DNA of 64,000 nucleotides from Pseudomonas sp. GR 6-02 (GTDB lineage Bacteria; Pseudomonadota; Gammaproteobacteria; Pseudomonadales; Pseudomonadaceae): NCBI RefSeq assembly GCF_001655615.1, contig NZ_CP011567.1, positions 5,217,001 to 5,281,000 of the forward strand, read 5' to 3'. Shown piece by piece: positions 58,102 to 64,000 of this stretch (position 1 is its first letter; each line of letters starts with the position of its first letter). The notes under the pieces were generated by a model. It saw only the letters and a program-made list of their open reading frames with translations, ran no database searches and was not told where the DNA came from. The position numbers and the translations under genes were made by a program.

Positions 58102-58141
58102 CCCAATACTCCTTAATCGCTAAATCGGCTGTTTGACAGCT

Positions 58142-59431
58142 TCAACCCTGCACGACGCAGGTGGCCAGGTGTGCAGCAAGCGCATCCCAGGCAATGCTTT
58201 GTTGTTCGCCCTGGCCACGCAGGGGTTTGAAACCTACCACTTGCTGGGCCATTTCGTCGTCACCGAGGATCAATGCGTACAGCGCACCGCTCTTGTCGGC
58301 TTTCTTGAACTGGCTTTTGAAGCTGCCGCCCCCGGCATTGATTTGCAGGCGCAGGTTGGGCAGTTGATCACGAACACGCTCGCTCAGGGTCAGACCGGCC
58401 AGCTCGGCGGCTTCACCGAAGGCGCAGAGGTAGACGTCAACCTGACGGGAGATCTCTTCGGGGATCTGCTCCAGAGTTTCAAGCAGCAGCACCAGACGCT
58501 CGATGCCCATGGCGAAACCGACGCCCGGGGTCGGCTTGCCGCCCATCTGCTCCACCAGACCGTCGTAACGACCACCGGCACATACCGTGCCCTGGGCGCC
58601 CAATTGGTCGGTGACCCATTCGAATACGGTCTTGCTGTAGTAATCCAGCCCGCGAACCAGCTTCGGGTTGATCACATAAGGAATGCCGGCGGCGTCCAGG
58701 CGAGCCTTGAGGCCCTCGAAGTGCACGCGGGATTCTTCGTCGAGGTAGTCGGCCATTTTCGGCGCGTCGGCCAGCACCGCTTGAGTGTCGGCGTTCTTGG
58801 TATCCAGGACCCGCAGCGGGTTGGTCTTCAGACGGCGCTGGCTGTCTTCGTCCAGTTGATCCAGGCGAGCGGTCAGGTACTCGACCAGTGCTTCGCGATA
58901 ACGACCACGGGATTCGGCAGTGCCCAGGCTGTTGAGTTCGAGCTTGACCGCATCGCGGATACCCAGCTCGCCCCACAGGCGCCAGGTCAGCACGATCAGC
59001 TCGGCGTCGATGTCCGGACCGTCGAGGTTGAAGACTTCACAACCAATCTGGTGGAACTGGCGATAACGGCCTTTCTGCGGACGTTCGTGGCGGAACATCG
59101 GGCCGATGTACCAGAGTTTCTGCACCTGGCCGCCGCCGGTAATGCCGTGTTCGAGCACCGCACGCACGCAGGCCGCTGTGCCTTCAGGGCGTAGGGTCAG
59201 GGAATCGCCGTTGCGGTCTTCGAAGGTGTACATCTCTTTTTCGACGATGTCGGTCACTTCACCGATGGAGCGCTTGAACAGCTCGGTGAACTCGACGATC
59301 GGCATGCGGATCTGCTTGTAACCGTAGTTATCCAGCAAACGCGAAACGGTGCCTTCGAAATGACGCCACAGGGGAGTCTGTTCGGGCAGGATGTCGTTCA
59401 TGCCACGAATGGCTTGCAGAGACTTGCTCAC
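58142..59431 (-). CDS. hisS: Histidyl-tRNA synthetase
   Basis: HisS charges tRNA-His in the cytoplasm. The 429-residue class II synthetase has motif 2 ([19 protein letters not shown]), histidine A loops ([15 protein letters not shown]) and motif 3 ([11 protein letters not shown]), with a C-terminal anticodon-binding domain. It follows ispG in the minus-strand series. All key motifs are intact. Confidence 0.97.
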   Translation of the reverse strand: MSKSLQAIRGMNDILPEQTPLWRHFEGTVSRLLDNYGYKQIRMPIVEFTELFKRSIGEVTDIVEKEMYTFEDRNGDSLTLRPEGTAACVRAVLEHGITGGGQVQKLWYIGPMFRHERPQKGRYRQFHQIGCEVFNLDGPDIDAELIVLTWRLWGELGIRDAVKLELNSLGTAESRGRYREALVEYLTARLDQLDEDSQRRLKTNPLRVLDTKNADTQAVLADAPKMADYLDEESRVHFEGLKARLDAAGIPYVINPKLVRGLDYYSKTVFEWVTDQLGAQGTVCAGGRYDGLVEQMGGKPTPGVGFAMGIERLVLLLETLEQIPEEISRQVDVYLCAFGEAAELAGLTLSERVRDQLPNLRLQINAGGGSFKSQFKKADKSGALYALILGDDEMAQQVVGFKPLRGQGEQQSIAWDALAAHLATCVVQG

Positions 59432-59468
59432 TTTAAATCCTTAAATTCGTTCGGCTCTTCAGTCAGGC

Positions 59469-60578
59469 TCAGCCGCGAGCGATTACAGCCGCGTCGGCTT
59501 CGACCTTTTCGGCCGCTTTCTGGCGGATCAAGCGTTCAAGCTCATCCACCAGATTGTCATTCGTCAGTTTCTGCGACGGCTTGCCGTCGATGTAAATCAG
59601 GTTTGGTGTGCCGCCGGTCAAGCCAATATGGGCTTCCTTGGCTTCACCCGGCCCGTTGACCACGCAACCGATTACCGCGACATCCAGCGGCACCAGCAAG
59701 TCTTCGAGACGCCCTTCCAGCTCGTTCATGGTTTTGACCACATCGAAGTTCTGCCGCGAGCAGCTCGGGCAGGCGATGAAGTTGATGCCACGGGAACGCA
59801 GGTGCAGGGATTTGAGAATGTCGTAGCCGACTTTCACTTCCTCGACCGGGTCGGCCGCCAACGAGATGCGAATAGTATCGCCAATCCCTTCGGCGAGCAG
59901 CATACCGAGGCCCACGGCGGATTTCACTGTGCCTGAACGCAAACCACCGGCTTCGGTGATGCCCAGGTGCAACGGCTGGACGATTTCCTTGGCCAGCAAG
60001 CGGTAGGCTTCAACGGCCATGAACACGTCGGAAGCTTTTACGCTGACCTTGAAGTCCTGGAAATTGAGGCGTTCGAGGTGTTCGACGTGACGCAGGGCGG
60101 ACTCGACCAGCGCGGCCGGAGTCGGCTCGCCATATTTCTTTTGCAGGTCTTTTTCCAGGGAACCGGCGTTCACGCCGATACGGATTGGAATCCCGCGATC
60201 ACGGGCGGCATCGACCACCGCACGTACGCGGTCTTCACGACCGATGTTGCCTGGGTTGATGCGCAGGCAATCGACGCCCAGTTCGGCTACGCGCAGAGCG
60301 ATCCTGTAGTCGAAGTGGATGTCAGCCACCAACGGCACCTTGACCAGTTGCTTGATCTTGCCGAAGGCTTCGGCGGCGTCCATGTCCGGCACCGAAACCC
60401 GAACGATATCGACGCCGGCGGTTTCCAGACGATTGATCTGGGCCACGGTGGCGGCCACGTCATTGGTGTCGCTGTTGGTCATGCTCTGCACAGCGATGGG
60501 CGCATCGCCGCCAACAGGCACGTTACCGACCCAGATTTTCCGGGATTCGCGACGCTTGATTGGAGATTCGCCGTGCAT
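59469..60578 (-). CDS. ispG: 4-hydroxy-3-methylbut-2-enyl-diphosphate synthase
   Basis: IspG makes HMBPP in the non-mevalonate isoprenoid pathway. The 369-residue protein has a TIM barrel and a [4Fe-4S] domain with its cysteines in [11 protein letters not shown] and [13 protein letters not shown]. It lies 3 bases after rodZ on the minus strand and is followed by hisS, the usual order in gamma-proteobacteria. Confidence 0.97.
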   Translation of the reverse strand: MHGESPIKRRESRKIWVGNVPVGGDAPIAVQSMTNSDTNDVAATVAQINRLETAGVDIVRVSVPDMDAAEAFGKIKQLVKVPLVADIHFDYRIALRVAELGVDCLRINPGNIGREDRVRAVVDAARDRGIPIRIGVNAGSLEKDLQKKYGEPTPAALVESALRHVEHLERLNFQDFKVSVKASDVFMAVEAYRLLAKEIVQPLHLGITEAGGLRSGTVKSAVGLGMLLAEGIGDTIRISLAADPVEEVKVGYDILKSLHLRSRGINFIACPSCSRQNFDVVKTMNELEGRLEDLLVPLDVAVIGCVVNGPGEAKEAHIGLTGGTPNLIYIDGKPSQKLTNDNLVDELERLIRQKAAEKVEADAAVIARG

Positions 60579-60581
60579 GAC

Positions 60582-61613
60582 TTATTGACCTAACTTCAGG
60601 CGAGCAGTCTCGCCACTGGTGAACGGAGCGACATCAACCACCTGCCCGTTGTAGCTGACCTGCGCGCCACGGGCAAAGCCCAGACGCACGGCAAAGGGCG
60701 GCTTGCCGCTGACGGAAACACTTTCGCCTTTACGCTTGAGACCACTCAACAACACTTTACCCGTGCCGTCGGTCACTTGAGTCCAGCAATCGGCGCTGAA
60801 TTGCAGTTGAACCTGGCCCTGGCCCGCAACCGGAGCTGCTGGAGCTGCTGGAGCAGCAGCTGCAACGGCCGGCGCAATCGGAGCCGTCGCAACCGCTGCC
60901 GGTACAGCGGCAACAACTGGCGCTGCCGGTGTCGCGACAACCGGAGCAGTATTGTGGGCCGGAGCCGCAGGTGTTGCTACCGGGGCTGCTGGAGCGGGTG
61001 TTGGCGCCGGCGCGCTTGCTTCGGCGTTGGCAGGCTCCTCCGCCTGCGGCAACGCCAGAGGCGTTTCACCTTCAGACTCACCTTGCGCAACCGCCTGGTC
61101 TTCCGGCTCGTCCAGCGGATGGATCTGGGTGGTGCCATCGGCGCCTTCGACTTCAACGTGTTCCGGAGCCAGGCTGACCAGGTCCTTGGTGCGCGATGAG
61201 GTTTGATCCTGCCACCAGACAAAACCACCACCAATCACCGCGATCAGCAACAGCAGGCTGACAATTCGCAAAATGGTGTGGGAAACCCGAACCGGCTCTT
61301 CGATACGCCCCAGGCTGTGGACGTTGCTGCCCTGGGAGTCGGTGCCGGTGGATTGGTCGAACTGCTGAACCAGAACAGCCTGGTCCATGCCCAGCAATTT
61401 GGCGTACGCGCGAATATAGCCACGAGCAAAGGTGTGGCCAGGCAGCTTGTCAAAAGCGCCGGCTTCCAGATTACTCAGGGAATTGACGGTGAGGTTGAGC
61501 TTGAGGGCCACTTCGGCCAGCGACCAGCCATTGCTTTCGCGGGCCTGGCGCAAAGTCTCACCGGGGTTAACGCGATTCGCTGCTACAACTTCGGGATGCG
61601 CCGCTTTCATCAT
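60582..61613 (-). CDS. rodZ: Cytoskeletal cell-shape protein RodZ
   Basis: RodZ links MreB to the cell-wall machinery and keeps rod shape. The 343-residue protein has a cytoplasmic helix-turn-helix (TLRQARESNGWSLAEVALKL, about 18-85), one TM helix (about 112-133), a periplasmic linker very rich in Ala and Pro (about 195-265), and a C-terminal DUF4115 beta domain (VQLQFSADCWTQVTDGTGK). Its start overlaps the pilF stop by 4 bases. The Ala/Pro tract is a low-complexity region that may vary between strains. Confidence 0.94.
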   Translation of the reverse strand: MMKAAHPEVVAANRVNPGETLRQARESNGWSLAEVALKLNLTVNSLSNLEAGAFDKLPGHTFARGYIRAYAKLLGMDQAVLVQQFDQSTGTDSQGSNVHSLGRIEEPVRVSHTILRIVSLLLLIAVIGGGFVWWQDQTSSRTKDLVSLAPEHVEVEGADGTTQIHPLDEPEDQAVAQGESEGETPLALPQAEEPANAEASAPAPTPAPAAPVATPAAPAHNTAPVVATPAAPVVAAVPAAVATAPIAPAVAAAAPAAPAAPVAGQGQVQLQFSADCWTQVTDGTGKVLLSGLKRKGESVSVSGKPPFAVRLGFARGAQVSYNGQVVDVAPFTSGETARLKLGQ

Positions 61614-62368
61614 TGCTCCGACAGGTATTGCTGATATTCCGGCGTACCGGGATAGAGTCGTTTTAATTGCAGGCCATAACTGGCGGCCTTGTCGCGATCT
61701 TCAAACACTTTTGCCAGCCGAACGCCGAGCAATAGACTACGTGCATTTTGCTCGGTGAGCAGGCTAAAACGATCGTAATAGTCACGCGCGGGCACATAAT
61801 GCCTGTCTTCGAATGACAACTCAGCCATTTCCAGCAAGGCACGTGGCTGTTGGCGGTTCAAACGCAGGGCTTTTTCCAGTTGCTGGCGAGCCAGGTCACG
61901 CTGGCCCAGCTTTGAAGCGGTCATGCCGAGGTTTTCGAAAACCCGCGAACGCTCAGGATACAGAGTATCGGCGGCCGCCTGTTCAAAGCGCTCGTACGCC
62001 TCTTTGTAACGTTTTTCTTCGAACAGAAAACTGCCGTAGTTGTTCAGGATTCGCGCATCGGCGGGACGGGAAGACAGCGCCTTGCGAAAATGCTGATCGG
62101 CCAGTTCCGGCTCCATCTCGGCCTGGAACACCAGCCCCAAGGCCGCGTTGGCGTCAGCATCCGAGTCATCCAGTTCCAACGCCTTCTTCAGCGGGACCTT
62201 GGCGCGCTCGGTCATGCCCTGCTGCAAGTACCCCAGGCCCAGCTGCACGTAGGCGGCACGCGCTTCATCACGGCCCTTGCTGGTCTTCATCGGGTTGAAA
62301 TCGCCCGACAGGACACAACCAGCACACAGGCTGGCCAACAGCACAAGCAGCGCGAAGCGCAGGGACAT
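61610..62368 (-). CDS. pilF: Type IV pilus biogenesis lipoprotein PilF/PilW
   Basis: PilF is a TPR lipoprotein (pilotin) that brings the secretin PilQ to the outer membrane. The 252-residue precursor has a lipobox ending at C18 (LCAGC), then six TPR units, such as ARAAYVQLGLGYLQQGMTER and ADARILNNYGSFLFEEKRY. It overlaps rodZ by ATGA. The location between rlmN and rodZ is conserved in Pseudomonas. Confidence 0.94.
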   Translation of the reverse strand: MSLRFALLVLLASLCAGCVLSGDFNPMKTSKGRDEARAAYVQLGLGYLQQGMTERAKVPLKKALELDDSDADANAALGLVFQAEMEPELADQHFRKALSSRPADARILNNYGSFLFEEKRYKEAYERFEQAAADTLYPERSRVFENLGMTASKLGQRDLARQQLEKALRLNRQQPRALLEMAELSFEDRHYVPARDYYDRFSLLTEQNARSLLLGVRLAKVFEDRDKAASYGLQLKRLYPGTPEYQQYLSEQ

Positions 62369-62380
62369 AGAGATCCTCTC

Positions 62381-63529
62381 TTAATTATTGTTCGCAGCGT
62401 TTTGCGGCATATCGTTGTCGGCGCTCAACTCACGCACGGCGATATAACGTTCGCTGCGACGGGTGCGATCCAGCACCTGCCCTACCAATTGGCCACACGC
62501 GGCATCGATGTCTTCACCGCGAGTGGTACGCACGGTGACGTTGAAGCCTGCATGGTGAAGCTGATCCTGGAAACGGCGAATCGCATTGTTGCTCGGACGC
62601 TCGTAACCGGAGTGCGGGAACGGGTTGAACGGAATCAGGTTGATCTTGCACGGAACATTCTTGAGCAACTCGATCATTTCGACCGCGTGTTCGACCTTGT
62701 CATTGATGTCCTTGAGCAAGGTGTACTCGATGGTCAGTACGCGCTTTTCGCCCAGGGACGACATGTAGCGCTGACACGATTCCAGCAGCATCTTAAGCGG
62801 ATACTTCTTGTTGATCGGCACCAATTGGTTACGCAATGCGTCATTTGGTGCGTGCAGGGACAACGCCAGGGAAACATCGATGTGCTTGGACAGCTCATCG
62901 ATCATCGGCACCACACCCGAAGTCGACAGGGTTACGCGGCGCTTGGAGATGCCATAGCCCAGGTCATCCATCATCAGATGCATGGCGGCCACGACGTTGT
63001 CGAAGTTCAGCAGCGGCTCACCCATGCCCATCATCACCACGTTGGTGATGGCACGGTCGACGGTTGCCGGGACGCTGCCAAAGGATTTGTTGGCAATCCA
63101 CACCTGGCCGATGACTTCCGCGGCGGTGAGGTTGCTATTGAAACCTTGCTTGCCGGTGGAGCAGAAACTGCAGTCCAGGGCACAGCCTGCCTGGGACGAA
63201 ACGCACAAGGTGCCGCGTTTGCCCTGGGGAATGTAAACGGTCTCGACGCAGCTGCCGGACGCCACGCGCACCACCCACTTACGGGTACCGTCGCTGGAGA
63301 TGTCCTCGCTGACCACTTCCGGACCACGAATTTCAGCAACAGCCTTGAGCTTTTCGCGCAAGGCCTTGCTGACGTTCGTCATGGCGTCGAAATCATCGAC
63401 GCCAAAGTGGTGAATCCATTTCATTACCTGACCGGCACGGAAACGCTTCTCCCCGATTGAGTCGAAGAATTTTTCCATTTCCTGTTGAGTCAGACCCAGC
63501 AGGTTGGTTTTTACAGTCGATGTAGTCAT
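62381..63529 (-). CDS. rlmN: Dual-specificity RNA methyltransferase RlmN
   Basis: RlmN methylates C2 of A2503 in 23S rRNA and A37 in some tRNAs by a radical-SAM mechanism. The 382-residue protein has the cluster motif C-A-L-D-C-S-F-C ([12 protein letters not shown]), the [15 protein letters not shown] block and the C-terminal region with the second catalytic cysteine ([10 protein letters not shown]). It starts 28 bases after the ndk stop on the minus strand. Confidence 0.96.
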   Translation of the reverse strand: MTTSTVKTNLLGLTQQEMEKFFDSIGEKRFRAGQVMKWIHHFGVDDFDAMTNVSKALREKLKAVAEIRGPEVVSEDISSDGTRKWVVRVASGSCVETVYIPQGKRGTLCVSSQAGCALDCSFCSTGKQGFNSNLTAAEVIGQVWIANKSFGSVPATVDRAITNVVMMGMGEPLLNFDNVVAAMHLMMDDLGYGISKRRVTLSTSGVVPMIDELSKHIDVSLALSLHAPNDALRNQLVPINKKYPLKMLLESCQRYMSSLGEKRVLTIEYTLLKDINDKVEHAVEMIELLKNVPCKINLIPFNPFPHSGYERPSNNAIRRFQDQLHHAGFNVTVRTTRGEDIDAACGQLVGQVLDRTRRSERYIAVRELSADNDMPQNAANNN

Positions 63530-63557
63530 GGATTCACCTTCACTCTTAAGCCAATGC

Positions 63558-63983
63558 TTAGCGAGTGGTTACTTCAGTAGCTGCGAAGAAGTACGAGATT
63601 TCGCGAGCAGCAGCGGCTTCGGAGTCCGAACCGTGTACGGCGTTGGCGTCGATGGAATCAGCGAAGTCAGCGCGGATGGTGCCAGGAGCAGCTTCTTTAG
63701 GGTTGGTAGCGCCCATCAGCTCACGGTTCAGAGCGATAGCGTTTTCGCCTTCCAGAACCTGAACGACAACCGGACCGGAAATCATGAAAGCAACCAGGTC
63801 GTTGAAGAAACCACGAGCGCTGTGCTCAGCGTAGAAGCCTTCAGCTTCGGCTTTGGACAGTTGCTTCAGTTTCGAAGCTACAACGCGCAGGCCTGCTTTT
63901 TCGAAACGAGTGGTGATCTCGCCGATAACATTTTTAGCAACAGCGTCAGGCTTGATGATGGAGAAAGTACGTTGAACAGCCAT
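63558..63983 (-). CDS. ndk: Nucleoside diphosphate kinase
   Basis: Ndk transfers the gamma phosphate of ATP to nucleoside diphosphates. The 141-residue protein has the phospho-acceptor His117 (NAVHGSDS), and the N-terminal [10 protein letters not shown] block is typical. ATG 63981-63983 has a GGAG ribosome site 8 bases upstream. It is the first gene seen of the minus-strand series; its promoter is probably off the right edge. Confidence 0.97.
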   Translation of the reverse strand: MAVQRTFSIIKPDAVAKNVIGEITTRFEKAGLRVVASKLKQLSKAEAEGFYAEHSARGFFNDLVAFMISGPVVVQVLEGENAIALNRELMGATNPKEAAPGTIRADFADSIDANAVHGSDSEAAAAREISYFFAATEVTTR

Positions 63984-64000
63984 GGTGTAACTCCAGAAAC

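Noticed and set aside
60830..61020. GCN-rich repetitive tract that could be a DNA repeat
   Set aside because: It is the in-frame Ala/Pro linker of RodZ, a normal feature of that protein.

Overview
The window is chromosomal DNA of a fluorescent Pseudomonas (P. fluorescens group). This rests on high GC, gene orders typical of that genus (rpsB-map-glnD-dapC-dapD; ndvB-dapE-rlmA-csp; ndk-rlmN-pilF-rodZ-ispG-hisS-yfgM-bamB-der), and the many 'GTGGCGAGGGAGCTTGCTCCC' REP-type palindromes between genes. It is densely coding, with about 50 genes. I saw no rRNA, tRNA, CRISPR array, transposase or integrase.

Layout. 1-16 kb: the 3'-truncated rpsB diverges from map-glnD-dapC, followed by an AT-richer insert with an astacin-like zinc protease and a decayed second copy. 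Then come yffB, dapD, csdA-csdE facing tcdA, the glucan synthase ndvB, dapE and rlmA. 16-25 kb: a small conserved protein, a cold-shock gene diverging from plsB, secreted or membrane proteins (DUF4197, chagasin-like lipoprotein, YhhN), cmoAB, and tadA with a multicopper oxidase. 25.6-33.9 kb: a complete trehalose PTS locus with treR diverging from treP-treC-lamB-like porin-fused EIIA/HPr/EI-EIIB-like protein, and a twin operator between the two units. 34-42.3 kb: an accessory block with a large dermonecrotic-toxin-like protein, a TerD-fold protein preceded by a strong promoter and terminator, a 4-TM protein and a 660-residue TPR protein, next to a palindromic element. 42.3-50.3 kb: guaBA, a zinc-ribbon protein, a TauE-like permease diverging from a LysR regulator, xseA and an M23 peptidase. 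50.3-64 kb: leuA with a probable leader peptide and attenuator, an omega-amidase/transaminase pair, then the large minus-strand housekeeping series from ndk to der.

Functional groupings. Lysine/diaminopimelate synthesis (dapC, dapD, dapE) is spread through the first 15 kb. Wobble and anticodon-loop modification is over-represented (tcdA with its sulfur-transfer pair csdA/csdE, cmoA/cmoB, tadA), as is rRNA methylation (rlmA, rlmN). The trehalose locus encodes every step from outer-membrane entry to hydrolysis of trehalose-6-phosphate. The region least explained by known biology is 34-42.3 kb. The best leads there are a toxin-like protein with apparently substituted active-site histidines, a candidate small RNA or attenuator at about 37.2-37.3 kb, and the TerD/TPR genes beside guaA.
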